Notes under the pieces: model-generated
Seen by the model: only the letters and a program-made list of their open reading frames with translations
Databases searched by the model: none
Told to the model about the DNA's origin: nothing
In this document: in pieces, positions 55,838 to 63,801 of the stretch
Position numbering within the stretch: position 1 is the stretch's first letter
Layout of the letters: every line of letters starts with the position of its first letter
From: Pseudoxanthomonas sp. X-1
GTDB lineage: Bacteria; Pseudomonadota; Gammaproteobacteria; Xanthomonadales; Xanthomonadaceae
Length of the DNA stretch: 64,000 nt
Assembly (NCBI RefSeq): GCF_020042665.1
Contig: NZ_CP083376.1
Span: 3,074,001-3,138,000, forward strand
Direction of reading: 5' to 3'
Made by a program: the position numbers and the translations under genes

Positions 55838-56701
55838 ATGACCGCCACCGTCATCGAACCGCGCGTGCACGACCTGGGTGGATTCCAGGTCCGCCGCGCC
55901 GTGCCCACCGTGCAGGCGCGCAGCGTGGGACCGTTCGTGTTCGTCGATCACATGGGGCCGGCCGAGTTCGATGCCGGGCACGGCATCGACGTGCGCCCGC
56001 ATCCGCATATCGGCCTGGCCACGGTCACCTTCCTGTGGGAAGGCGCCATCGGCCATCGCGACACGCTCGGCTCGGACACGATCATCCGTCCCGGCGACGT
56101 GAACTGGATGACCGCCGGCCGCGGCATCGCCCATTCCGAGCGCAGCCCGCAGGCCGAGCGGGTGGACCATGCGCCGCTGCACGGCATGCAGACCTGGGTG
56201 GCGCTGCCGAAGTCCGACGAGGAAGTCGCGCCGGAGTTCTACCACCATGCCGCCGCCACCCTGCCGCACTGGGACCAGCACGGCGCGCGCCTGCGCGTGA
56301 TCGCCGGCCGCGCCTGGGGCCGCGAATCGCCGGTGCGCGTGTACTCGGATACGTTCAACGTCGCCCTGGACCTGGCGCCGGAGGCCGAACTGGCCATCGA
56401 CGACAGCGCGGTCGAGCGCGCGCTCTACATCCTCGACGGCCAGGCGCAGCTGGACGGCAGCGACGTGCCGATGCGCCACCTGATCGTGCTCGAACGCGGC
56501 ACCCGCCCGGTGCTGCGCGCCAAGACGCCGCTGAAGGCCATGCTGGTGGGCGGCGAGCCGCTCGATGGCCCGCGCCATCTGTGGTGGAACTTCGTGTCCA
56601 GCTCCACCGAGCGCATCGAGCAGGCCAAGCAGGACTGGCGCGAGGGCCGCTTCGGCCACATCGCCGGCGATCCGGAGTTCATCCCCCTGCCGGAACGTTG
56701 A
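55838..56701 (+). CDS. Pirin-family protein 1
   Basis: 287 residues, bicupin. Metal-binding His/Glu pattern in RPHPHIGLATVTFLWEGAIGHRDTLG and GDVNWMTAGRGIAHSERSPQ. Pirins may be quercetin dioxygenases or regulators; the role here is unknown. The start at 55838 gives a normal N terminus. A second pirin gene lies at 62947-63801 on the other strand. Confidence 0.88.
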   Translation: MTATVIEPRVHDLGGFQVRRAVPTVQARSVGPFVFVDHMGPAEFDAGHGIDVRPHPHIGLATVTFLWEGAIGHRDTLGSDTIIRPGDVNWMTAGRGIAHSERSPQAERVDHAPLHGMQTWVALPKSDEEVAPEFYHHAAATLPHWDQHGARLRVIAGRAWGRESPVRVYSDTFNVALDLAPEAELAIDDSAVERALYILDGQAQLDGSDVPMRHLIVLERGTRPVLRAKTPLKAMLVGGEPLDGPRHLWWNFVSSSTERIEQAKQDWREGRFGHIAGDPEFIPLPER

Positions 56702-56963
56702 CGCGGCGCACAGTCCCCAAGGCGGCCGCATGCGGCCGGATGAACACGCAGGGCCGGGTTTGGCTTATGTTGCAATGCGATGCCGGCACGCGCCCAGGCG
56801 CGGCGGCATCGACTACACGACGCGTCGACCGGGCGGCCCGCACCAGCGTGCGGACGCGCAGGGGAGCTCCAGGGGTGCGCGGCATGGCCCGGGCGAGGCG
56901 TTCGTTTTCCATCCACCGCGCATCGCCCTGAAGCGATGCGCCCTGCGCATTGGGGATCGTTCG

Positions 56964-57437
56964 ATGAAAGCCTGCCTTGCCTCCGCCGCCGGCCTGCTGC
57001 TGTCGCTGGCCGCCGCCGGCGCGTCCGCCCAGTCCACGGCCAGCCAGTCCACGGCCGCGTGTCCGCAGTTGCCGGCCGGCAGCGGGCTGCGCTGGGAACA
57101 GAGCGGCACCGCCGCGCTGGTGATCTGCAAGGCCCTGGACGACGGGGGGCAGCAGGCTTTCGGCGTGATGCTCACCACCAAGGAGCCGGACAAGCCGGCC
57201 GGCGCGCGCGAGGAGAAGACCGAGATCGACGGCCGCAAGGCGCGCTGGTACCACACCCGGATCGCCAACCGTCCCGACGCCCAGAACCGCATGGCGGTGA
57301 TCGAGCTGGGCGACGAGCGCTGGGCGCAGCTGTGGATCGACGCCCCCAGCGAGGCCGCGCTGCAGGCGACGATGGCCACCGTGCGCAACCTGCGGTTCGA
57401 CCCGGCCTCGATGGCCGACGCGAACCCGCGCCGCTGA
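56964..57437 (+). CDS. Exported hypothetical protein
   Basis: 157 residues with a signal peptide (MKACLASAAGLLLSLAAAGASAQ), two Cys in the mature part (AACPQLP and VICKAL), and a compact domain ending AALQATMATVRNLRFDPASM. Family not recognised. It has its own strong terminator, and the transposon is inserted directly behind that. Confidence 0.75.
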   Translation: MKACLASAAGLLLSLAAAGASAQSTASQSTAACPQLPAGSGLRWEQSGTAALVICKALDDGGQQAFGVMLTTKEPDKPAGAREEKTEIDGRKARWYHTRIANRPDAQNRMAVIELGDERWAQLWIDAPSEAALQATMATVRNLRFDPASMADANPRR

Positions 57438-57455
57438 GCCACCCCTGCAACAACG

Positions 57456-57486
57456 AAAAGGCCGCCTAAAGGGCGGCCTTTTCGCG
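57456..57486 (+). terminator. Rho-independent terminator
   Basis: Eleven-base perfect stem AAAAGGCCGCC / GGCGGCCTTTT with a five-base loop, 18 bases after the stop of the exported protein. The direct repeat flanking the transposon begins one base after the T-run. Confidence 0.85.
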
Positions 57487-57493
57487 TTGGGAC
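57483..57493. repeat. Direct repeat flanking the transposon, left copy
   Basis: CGCGTTGGGAC, identical to 62904-62914 and abutting the left inverted repeat. It behaves as a target-site duplication. If the ends are taken as the full 22-base inverted repeats, nine bases (57485-57493) lie outside on both sides. Confidence 0.8.
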
Positions 57494-57515
57494 CGCCATG
57501 ATGGCGCAAACGCCC
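57494..57515. repeat. Left terminal inverted repeat of the transposon
   Basis: Begins CGCCATGATGGCGCAA and ends ACGCCC. It matches the complement of 62884-62905 at 21 of 22 bases. Confidence 0.88.
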
Positions 57516-57551
57516 AATGATGATCTTGGCCCGTATCGATAGCCTTATCGC

Positions 57552-58079
57552 ATGCGGACCAAGACTCCCTCCTCCCTGAAATGGCTTGTTGACCGTCGAT
57601 CGCGAACCCTCGGCAGCAAGAAAGCGCAGTTACGCAAGGCCAAGGCCTCAATCGATGAGGCCGATCGCCTGAGACAGGTAGCGGCGAGCCTTCAAGCGGA
57701 TCTGGACAGCATCGACAGAGTGCTATCGATGCATGAGGTTCCGTTGGACCCATCAATGATCGCGCCCAGGAAGACGCCGCAGGGCAGATTGCTGCCCTAC
57801 GGCAAAGTGACACGGGGGATCTATGCGTGCCTACGAAAAGCTGAAGGCCGATGGTGCTCCACGACTGAGGTCTTGGTTTTTGTCGCACAAAGACAGGGGC
57901 TCTCAGTTTGCTCCGAGACCTACGCCCATGCCCGACTGGTCGTGCGTAGGAGGCTGAGAGCCTTGGCATACGCCGGCAAGATTCGCCGGCGGCCAGAGCC
58001 AAAACTCCATCTGGAAGCCTATTGGGCGCTAAACCCCAAAACCAGCCTAACGGCGCAGGTCCCGCCACCTGTTCAATAG
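57552..58079 (+). CDS. Transposon accessory protein, coiled coil plus winged-helix-like
   Basis: 175 residues, not a family I can name. The N-terminal half is a charged helix likely to form a coiled coil (SKKAQLRKAKASIDEADRLRQVAASLQADLDSIDRVL). The C-terminal half (LPYGKVTRGIYACLRKAEGRWCSTTEVLVFVAQRQGL ... ARLVVRRRLRALAYAGKIRRR) reads like a DNA-binding winged helix. First gene inside the left inverted repeat; it converges on the transposase gene with a 33-base tail overlap. A role in regulating transposition or cargo is inferred from position. Confidence 0.7.
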   Translation: MRTKTPSSLKWLVDRRSRTLGSKKAQLRKAKASIDEADRLRQVAASLQADLDSIDRVLSMHEVPLDPSMIAPRKTPQGRLLPYGKVTRGIYACLRKAEGRWCSTTEVLVFVAQRQGLSVCSETYAHARLVVRRRLRALAYAGKIRRRPEPKLHLEAYWALNPKTSLTAQVPPPVQ

Positions 58080-59147
58080 GATTTCCGACCCTCGGTGGTG
58101 ACCCTGGTAGTACCCGCGCCACCACCAAGAAAAGCCCGACGTCATGGCCCGGCGGAGAATGTCCTTTAGGAGCATGCTGAGCGGGATACGCCGACTGTCT
58201 TCACGCCATGCCATCTCGTTGGCCTTGTCGGCCAGGTAGGTGGGCGTCATCCGATGGGCGACGCCCAACTCGTGACGCCGCTGTCGAGTAAAGAAGGATT
58301 CCGCCTGATTTTCATTCACTCCATCAGACCTGACAAACATTCGGCCGTGATTGACTGGTTCGTGGTCGTGCGTCATGCCGAGGGGCGTATAGGCGGGATT
58401 CTCGTCGGTCCAGATAATGGCGTCTGGATCGACATACCGATCAACGAGTTCCCGCACGTCCGCTTCGTTTTCTGACAAGGCGACCGCCGTAATGGTTCGT
58501 GTCGCGCCCCTGCGGTGCGGTCCTTGTTGCCTGAGCACCATGACCACCCGCTTGTTCCTTCGCTTATCCCAATTCTGCTGGGTCATGCCTGCGGCATGCC
58601 ATGGCTTCCGGCCTGGCATGGGGCGCCCCGTCAACCTAGCCGCAATCATCCTGTCGTTTCGGCGTCCTCGATGATTGGGCTTGCGAGGTTTGCCTCCGAA
58701 ATAGCCGCCGTCGATCTCGACAATGCCCTTCAGCGGCGTTTCGTCCTGCGTCCGAAGCAAGGCCTCGCGCAGCTTGCCCAAGGTGACGTGCGCGGCCTTG
58801 GGGGAGTAGTCCCCTGAGCGACTGAGCTGCAGTCCTGCAAGCCCTTTGGGCGAAGTTACGTAGTGGAAGAGTGCCGCCAGGATGTGCTTGAGCGACTTCT
58901 TGTGGTTGGCGAACGCGGTACGCGAGGTAACTGTGAAATCGGTCCTGCAGGCCTTGCATCGCCATTGCTTCCGCCGCGCGCGCCAGTAATGGACGTCCCA
59001 CGCCCCGCAAGCAGGACAGCCTTGATGGGTTAGCGAATCCCATCGGGCGAGGACATACATTTGGTGGACCTCATTATCTGACATCGCGTAGATCGCGCCG
59101 AGCGTGAGATCGCGATAAGCGGCGCTTCGTAGGTAGTGTTGGCTCAT
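58047..59147 (-). CDS. IS1595-family (ISXO2-like) transposase
   Basis: 366 residues. N-terminal zinc finger (CPAC ... WRCKACRTDFTVTSRTAF) and a DDE-type catalytic core with EIDGGYFGGKPRKPNHRGRR, WTDENPAYTPL and NENQAESFFTRQRRHELGVAH. MSQHYLRSAAYRDLTL is the likely N terminus (ATG at 59147); an in-frame extension to 59207 is not supported. It looks complete and undamaged, so the element may still be mobile. Confidence 0.9.
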   Translation of the reverse strand: MSQHYLRSAAYRDLTLGAIYAMSDNEVHQMYVLARWDSLTHQGCPACGAWDVHYWRARRKQWRCKACRTDFTVTSRTAFANHKKSLKHILAALFHYVTSPKGLAGLQLSRSGDYSPKAAHVTLGKLREALLRTQDETPLKGIVEIDGGYFGGKPRKPNHRGRRNDRMIAARLTGRPMPGRKPWHAAGMTQQNWDKRRNKRVVMVLRQQGPHRRGATRTITAVALSENEADVRELVDRYVDPDAIIWTDENPAYTPLGMTHDHEPVNHGRMFVRSDGVNENQAESFFTRQRRHELGVAHRMTPTYLADKANEMAWREDSRRIPLSMLLKDILRRAMTSGFSWWWRGYYQGHHRGSEILLNRWRDLRR

Positions 59148-59221
59148 AGTTGGTGTCCGAGAGCCGTTCACGGGACGGCCGGGGCCCTCCGCGAGAACGG
59201 AAATCAAAAGACCGGGACAAG

Positions 59222-59271
59222 CCCCTCCTGCTCACGCCCGCAGGGCATGTTGACTTTGGTCAAAGGAGGGG
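59222..59271 (+). promoter_or_regulatory. Stem-loop that buries a ribosome-binding site
   Basis: CCCCTCCT (59222-59229) pairs perfectly with AGGAGGGG (59264-59271), which is the ribosome-binding site six bases before the ATG at 59278. The loop carries a smaller hairpin, TTGAC TTTG GTCAA. It could hold back translation of the small ORF until opened. Confidence 0.4.
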
Positions 59272-59277
59272 TGCACT

Positions 59278-59547
59278 ATGGCAAAACAGTCTTCAGCTGC
59301 TTGCCACAAGAAGCCCAGATCCCTGCCAGGGGAGCTGGGCTTTGTGCTTTCTGCCCAGATGAAATTGCGGTCACTCAGGTTTGGGCTGATCGATAGGCGT
59401 AGTCCTTCGTCGCGTCGAGAGGTGGGGCGCGTCTGCAGGCATTGGCCGGAGGCAAGCAAGAGACGACAGTGGTCGCGTCCGGAATGTACGGTCCGACGCC
59501 GCCCGAGTGTCTCAGTCCGCGGAAGGAAATGGAAGCTAAGTTATTGA
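59278..59547 (+). CDS. Possible small basic protein inside the transposon
   Basis: 89 codons, very basic (FGLIDRRSPSSRREVGRVCRHW). The support is a near-ideal AGGAGGGG six bases upstream. Against it are poor protein-like composition and a terminator-like hairpin inside the frame (59311-59342, AAGCCCAG / CTGGGCTT). The family is not recognised. The remainder of the gap 59148-59602 shows only short direct repeats. Confidence 0.3.
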   Translation: MAKQSSAACHKKPRSLPGELGFVLSAQMKLRSLRFGLIDRRSPSSRREVGRVCRHWPEASKRRQWSRPECTVRRRPSVSVRGRKWKLSY

Positions 59548-59548
59548 T

Positions 59549-59581
59549 TTGTATGTGCAAAATGTGTGCATTGTATGTGCA
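59549..59581. repeat. Pair of direct repeats TTGTATGTGCA
   Basis: Two exact copies (59549-59559 and 59571-59581), 22 bases apart, in an AT-rich patch just beyond the stop of the 134-residue protein gene. A related TGTGTGCA lies between them. Purpose unknown. Confidence 0.6.
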
Positions 59582-59602
59582 TTGCACGTACACGAGCTTA
59601 GA

Positions 59603-60007
59603 TCAGTGGTCTCGCACTTCTACGTCCCGATTTGTGAAAATCGTTTCGAGCGTCGCAGGGCTCATCTGGGTTCGTGTCGAACGGGACACCTGCTCCAAGG
59701 CAATCTCCATTCTGTAATCGTGGAAGAACCGAACTAGATCATCCTGTGAGACCGTTGCGGTCATCGAATTGCTCTTACCCACCAAGATGTGGACGATCAA
59801 GGCTAGCGGCCCTGTAAGCGCATGAAGAACGGCCGGATCGCGGGACCCAAGTTCGCAGTCTAAGACCTCAAGATCACGCGCAATTGAGTTAAGCCAGAAG
59901 TCCGAGAGTTGGCTAGGAAGCGCTGCATCAGCCGATTTGGATAAGATTTCTTCCTGCAACCGCTCCAGGTCCGTAGCAGGAAGCTCAGTGGTCATGCCCG
60001 CGGCCAT
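59603..60007 (-). CDS. Small unknown protein of the transposon cargo
   Basis: 134 residues (130 if the ATG at 59995 is used), mostly helical and acidic (LPATDLERLQEEILSKSADAALPSQLSDFWLNSI), with FFHDYRMEIALEQVSRSTRTQMSPATLETIF near the end. No family recognised. It lies downstream of the methyltransferase on the same strand, 195 bases away, with a hairpin in between. Confidence 0.6.
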   Translation of the reverse strand: MAAGMTTELPATDLERLQEEILSKSADAALPSQLSDFWLNSIARDLEVLDCELGSRDPAVLHALTGPLALIVHILVGKSNSMTATVSQDDLVRFFHDYRMEIALEQVSRSTRTQMSPATLETIFTNRDVEVRDH

Positions 60008-60081
60008 CGATAAGGGATTTTAGACGGACGTGACGCTCGGGATCACGCCGACGACAGCTGATTCAATAGTCTCTAGCTTTT

Positions 60082-60106
60082 CATGGGGTCTTTTCGAGAC
60101 CCCATG
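60082..60106. other. Perfect hairpin between methyltransferase and 134-residue gene
   Basis: Ten-base arms CATGGGGTCT / AGACCCCATG with a five-base loop. On the transcribed (minus) strand no T-run follows, so it may be a processing or attenuation structure or a protein-binding dyad. Confidence 0.5.
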
Positions 60107-60202
60107 CGACGGGACTCGCCTCCAAGATGATCGTATAAAGCCGCGTCAAGCACTGGACCTTCCGAGCCGAGAGGTGCCACCGACGGTCTACAGATCTTAC
60201 GT

Positions 60203-61108
60203 TCAAGCAGTTGCAAACTTTGAACCAAATTCTTCGACAGCCCAGGGACGCCGACAGCGCGATCTCACCCCATCCATGTCTGGAGGCGTAAGCTTGTCAC
60301 TGAAGAAAACCAATTCATTCCCGACGCGCGCGTGCTCTTGCGCGCTATAGTGAAGTGCCAGATCGGTCGAGCGGAACGGCTTGTAGATTTCGCGAATAAG
60401 GTCGTGTGCGTCGTAAGACACTATCCAATGGCAAGGAAGCTTCGCAACCAAGCGGGCGAGCCGGCGATGATCGTCCTCTTCGTAAGCATTTAGATACAGT
60501 CCAGGACCTTTATCTACATATGGTGGGTCTAGGTACATCAAAGAACTTTCAGTCGCACGATCGCAATAGGAAGAGACCAGGTCACATGCATCTAAATTGG
60601 TGACCGCGATCCGACTCCGCAATTTTCCAATGCGTTCGATACGCCCAATCAAGTCGACCTTGTTCATTCGGGCATCTAAAGACCACTTGCCCGTTTGCTC
60701 TTTACCGCCGATCACCCCGCCTTTGAGGATGCCAGATCGGTTCGTTCTATTTAGGAAGAAAGTGGCGAATCCCAAGTCATGCAGGCTCGAAACATCAGAA
60801 GACCTGTAAATGGCTTTGCAGTCATACCAAGTCTCCATTGAGCACGGAGTTTCCTCAATTCGTGCGCACAGTCGGTCCGTATGATCTACAGCTTCTCGCC
60901 AGAAAGCGAACACTGCGCGGTCTAGATCATTGAGGTGTATCGCCGATACAACGCCTGCTCGCAGCAGCTCAATGGCCAGCCCCGCTCCGCCGCAGAACGG
61001 CTCAACATATGTACAGTCATACAAGTTGTTCTGCGCGATTAGGCGCTGGAAGTACTTGTATAACTTGGCTTTTCCGCCCGGATAGCGGAGAGGGGTGACG
61101 TTAGGCAT
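60203..61108 (-). CDS. D12-class (Dam-like) DNA adenine methyltransferase
   Basis: Adds a methyl group to adenine N6. 301 residues. N-terminal SAM-binding TPLRYPGGKAKLYKYF, YVEPFCGGAGLAIELLRAG, and catalytic motif IV LMYLDPPYVDKGPGLY. A middle target-recognition region includes FFLNRTNRSGILKGGVIGG. The order of motifs fits the alpha (Dam/DpnM) group. No restriction enzyme is recognised beside it. It starts 25 bases after the ParB-like gene on the same strand, so the two probably form an operon. Recognition site unknown. Confidence 0.9.
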   Translation of the reverse strand: MPNVTPLRYPGGKAKLYKYFQRLIAQNNLYDCTYVEPFCGGAGLAIELLRAGVVSAIHLNDLDRAVFAFWREAVDHTDRLCARIEETPCSMETWYDCKAIYRSSDVSSLHDLGFATFFLNRTNRSGILKGGVIGGKEQTGKWSLDARMNKVDLIGRIERIGKLRSRIAVTNLDACDLVSSYCDRATESSLMYLDPPYVDKGPGLYLNAYEEDDHRRLARLVAKLPCHWIVSYDAHDLIREIYKPFRSTDLALHYSAQEHARVGNELVFFSDKLTPPDMDGVRSRCRRPWAVEEFGSKFATA

Positions 61109-61133
61109 CGTGCCAGTTCGTGGAAGTATGCAC

Positions 61134-62612
61134 CTATTGTGCAGGAGCCTCGGGGTGTTGGCCACCGCCTCGACTGACTCGACGCCAAGCCAGTCGTAGC
61201 GCCGGTTCGATGGAGTCCCAAGTCGCTCTAACATGGTCTGGCGATAGGCTGACGTAGACATTGTGAGTCGCGTCACTCAATCCTTCGTATACACCCGCGT
61301 CTTTCAAGAGTGCGCGACCGATCGCAACTCTATCTGCAGGCTCGTCACTAATGCGAGGCTGCGACATCAGGTCCTGCGCCATAGAGCTGATGTTGTTCGT
61401 GAAATTTCCGGTAATGCGAAGCTCAAATCGACTCAGGTAAGTATGTGCTGTCAATTCTAGGAGCGAGCGCACCAAAAACGCACATGCATACGGTGCCTCG
61501 GAGACCTTAACCTTCCCCATCAACTCGTCATGGATTCGTCGGCACTTCTGTTGGTTGACCGGAAGTGGGCTTCGACGATCAATTAGATAGTGACGAACTC
61601 TTGGCGCCCGCGGGCGGGGTACTGCAGTTCCCCCCGGCAACGGCGTCCCCGTCGGCGGCGGCGGTTGGGGCCTCGGCATTATATTGGGGGTAGGCGTGCC
61701 TCCGGGTGATGCAGGCGAAGCGGCTGTGTTCGGCTCGTCATTGATCGAATCGGGATCGTCGTCAACGGCGTCTGCCTCAGTGGTGCCTTCAAATGCCCTG
61801 TAGATGGGCTCCAAATACCGAGCGACATCTTCGGTTAACTGGATGGTGCGTGAGGTAATTTCGCCAGAGGCGGTATCGTTTGCGATCCTAGCCCAGCCAA
61901 AGAGCGCGCGCGATGGGTTGATGCCCTCGTCATACGCATCCGTAGCTATGCGACCGCCGAACCTAGTGGTGAACTCCGTGCTTCCGGCAGCACGCTCGAA
62001 AGTCGAGATTGAAAATTCACTGGAATCGAGTTGGCCTAAAGTTTGCGAGTTGAGCAGCCCATCAACACGAAGGCGTGTTAGCAGCTTAAACGTTCCAGTG
62101 TCCTCGAACCTGGCTTGTTGCATCGGCGACCAAGCGCTTCGGCCAGCCCCCTCCAGCGCGCCCGTGTGCTTTAGGCGGATGAACGGGCGAGCTTCCTCTC
62201 GTGAATCAGCAAGAGCGACGTCAATTCTTGTTGAAATTTCGTCGATCGCATACTCGTTTCGGAGCGCATGCATCCGACGATTTAATGAAGCCGGCATGCC
62301 TATATCATCACGATCAAGCAGAGTGGGCTCGGTAAGTAGCTTGAGAGCTGTTACTCGCCTATTACCATCCAGCACGATGTAGCGCCCTGGAGCCTGCGGG
62401 TTAGCGATCACAATTAGCCGCTCGCTAGGATCTATGCTGGCGAGTTCGCAGATACTCTTGGCTAAGACATACACCTTTTCGCCAATGCGCTCGCCGATTC
62501 GCTCGGACTGCAGAATTTCCGAAATGGCTTGGGTCTGATGTTGCGCTGGATCGATCCTCGGGTTCCGAAGATCTAGGTCCAGTGTTGCGAGGTCAACAGT
62601 CAAGCTCTGCAT
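61134..62612 (-). CDS. ParB-like protein with Pro-rich linker and helical C-terminal domain
   Basis: 492 residues. The N-terminal part has a ParB/sulfiredoxin-type core: LDLRNPRIDP and YIVLDGNRRVTALKLL, the DGxRR box that binds nucleotide in ParB-like proteins. The middle (about 130-270) is unfamiliar. A Pro-rich linker (about 300-345) leads to a helical domain ending GLSDATHNVYVSLSPDHVRATWDSIEPALRLAW, in the manner of HEPN-type C-terminal domains (a tentative comparison). Encoded directly upstream of the DNA methyltransferase. It could guide or sense methylated or foreign DNA; its function is unknown. Confidence 0.75.
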   Translation of the reverse strand: MQSLTVDLATLDLDLRNPRIDPAQHQTQAISEILQSERIGERIGEKVYVLAKSICELASIDPSERLIVIANPQAPGRYIVLDGNRRVTALKLLTEPTLLDRDDIGMPASLNRRMHALRNEYAIDEISTRIDVALADSREEARPFIRLKHTGALEGAGRSAWSPMQQARFEDTGTFKLLTRLRVDGLLNSQTLGQLDSSEFSISTFERAAGSTEFTTRFGGRIATDAYDEGINPSRALFGWARIANDTASGEITSRTIQLTEDVARYLEPIYRAFEGTTEADAVDDDPDSINDEPNTAASPASPGGTPTPNIMPRPQPPPPTGTPLPGGTAVPRPRAPRVRHYLIDRRSPLPVNQQKCRRIHDELMGKVKVSEAPYACAFLVRSLLELTAHTYLSRFELRITGNFTNNISSMAQDLMSQPRISDEPADRVAIGRALLKDAGVYEGLSDATHNVYVSLSPDHVRATWDSIEPALRLAWRRVSRGGGQHPEAPAQ

Positions 62613-62883
62613 ATGGGCCCCTGGTCCGTCAGTATGTGCCCGCGCTGCAGGCCCCCACAGGTTAACCGATGGGAGTCACCGCTAAAGACGCTGGGAAAGC
62701 GGCTCAGCGCCGTTCGATGGCGGGCAGCATGGCGACCTCGGCGGAGAAAAGCGCGCTTGGGCAATCCAGCCTTGCTCGGAGCCTGGCAAGACCGGTGGGC
62801 ACTCGGATGTTGCTGGTGGAGGGGCGTCGACCTTAAGCGTTTGGACAGCGCGGCTAATTGCGATCGCCAATCCCACAGACTAG
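62613..62883. other. Right-end non-coding part of the transposon
   Basis: 271 bases between the ParB-like gene and the right inverted repeat. GC rises toward chromosomal values. It should hold the promoter of the cargo operon. Short open frames here are not convincing. Confidence 0.5.
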
Positions 62884-62905
62884 GGGCGTTTGCGCCATCA
62901 GGGCG
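62884..62905. repeat. Right terminal inverted repeat of the transposon
   Basis: Complement begins CGCCCTGATGGCGCAA. It matches the left repeat at 57494-57515 at 21 of 22 bases. Confidence 0.88.
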
Positions 62906-62914
62906 CGTTGGGAC
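62904..62914. repeat. Direct repeat flanking the transposon, right copy
   Basis: CGCGTTGGGAC, identical to 57483-57493. It overlaps the inverted repeat by two bases. Confidence 0.8.
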
Positions 62915-62946
62915 AGCCGCGCAGGCGGCTTTCCGAGTGGCCCGCT

Positions 62947-63801
62947 CTAGAAGCGGCCCTCCTGGAAATCGACGAAGGCCTGCATCAGCTCCTGGCGGGT
63001 GTTCATGACGAACGGGCCGTGGCGCACCACCGGCTCGCGCAGCGGGCGGCCGGCGACCAGGATCACGCGCGCGCCCTGCGCGCCGGCCTGCAGGACCAGC
63101 GACTCCCCGCCGCCGAGCACCGCCAGCGTGCGGCTGGGCAGTTCGCGTGCGCCGTCGCCCTCGCCCACCGTGACCTCGCCTTCGTAGGCATAGGCGAAGG
63201 CGTTGTGGCCTGCGGGCAGGGCGTAGGTCCAGCGCGCGCCGGGCGCGAGCGCGATGTCCAGGTACAGCGGGTCGGTCGCCGGCTGCACGATCGGCCCGGT
63301 CACTTCGCCGACCGCACCGGCGATCACCTTGACCTCCACGCCGGCCGACGGGGTGGCCACCGGGATGCGCTCGGGGGCGAACTCCTGGTACCTGGGCGCG
63401 GTCATCTTGTCCTTGGCCGGCAGGTTGACCCACAGCTGGAAGCCGCGCATGCGGCCGGATTCCTGCTCGGGCATCTCCGAATGCACCAGGCCGCGCCCGG
63501 CGGTCATCCACTGCACGCTGCCCGGGGTGAGCAGGCCTTCGTTGCCATGGTTGTCGCGGTGGCGCATGCGCCCGTCGAGCATGTAGGTCACCGTCTCGAA
63601 GCCGCGGTGCGGGTGCTCGGGGAAGCCGGCCAGGTAGTCCTCGGCCTTGTCGGTGCCGAACTCGTCCAGCATCAGGAACGGATCCAGGTCCGGCAGTTCG
63701 GGCGTGCCGATCACGCGGGTCAGCTTGACCCCGGCGCCGTCGGACGCGGGCATGCCGCGCACGGTACGGACGATGCGGGCCGCATGGGCGGTGTCGTTCA
63801 T
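62947..63801 (-). CDS. Pirin-family protein 2 (YhhW-like)
   Basis: 284 residues, bicupin. FPEHPHRGFETVTYMLDGRMRHRDNHGNEG carries the metal-binding His residues, followed by VQWMTAGRGLVHSEMPEQ, the closing Glu region. YhhW-type pirins have quercetinase activity; the role here is unknown. It differs clearly from the pirin at 55838. The stop lies 32 bases beyond the transposon repeat, so the insertion spared it. The last 199 bases of the window (63802-64000) hold its promoter region and nothing else I recognise. Confidence 0.9.
   Translation of the reverse strand: MNDTAHAARIVRTVRGMPASDGAGVKLTRVIGTPELPDLDPFLMLDEFGTDKAEDYLAGFPEHPHRGFETVTYMLDGRMRHRDNHGNEGLLTPGSVQWMTAGRGLVHSEMPEQESGRMRGFQLWVNLPAKDKMTAPRYQEFAPERIPVATPSAGVEVKVIAGAVGEVTGPIVQPATDPLYLDIALAPGARWTYALPAGHNAFAYAYEGEVTVGEGDGARELPSRTLAVLGGGESLVLQAGAQGARVILVAGRPLREPVVRHGPFVMNTRQELMQAFVDFQEGRF

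Larger units (their letters stand above)
57494..62905. mobile_element. 5.4 kb IS1595-family transposon with methyltransferase and ParB-like cargo
   Basis: Bounded by 22-base inverted repeats with one mismatch and flanked by an 11-base direct repeat. It contains one DDE transposase of IS1595/ISXO2 type and passenger genes: a coiled-coil/HTH-like protein, a possible small basic peptide, a 134-residue unknown, a DNA adenine methyltransferase and a ParB-like protein. Its GC content is visibly lower than that of both flanks. IS1595 subgroups with passenger genes and lengths of several kb (ISNwi1 and ISNha5, from memory) would fit. The usual target duplication of that family is 8 bases; here 9-11 match. 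Confidence 0.85.

Noticed and set aside
59442..59717. Plus-strand ORF over the AT-rich patch and the 134-residue gene
   Set aside because: No good ribosome-binding site; it overlaps the better-supported minus-strand gene.
62682..62876. Small minus-strand ORF between the ParB-like gene and the transposon end
   Set aside because: GTG start without a ribosome-binding site and no protein-like composition.
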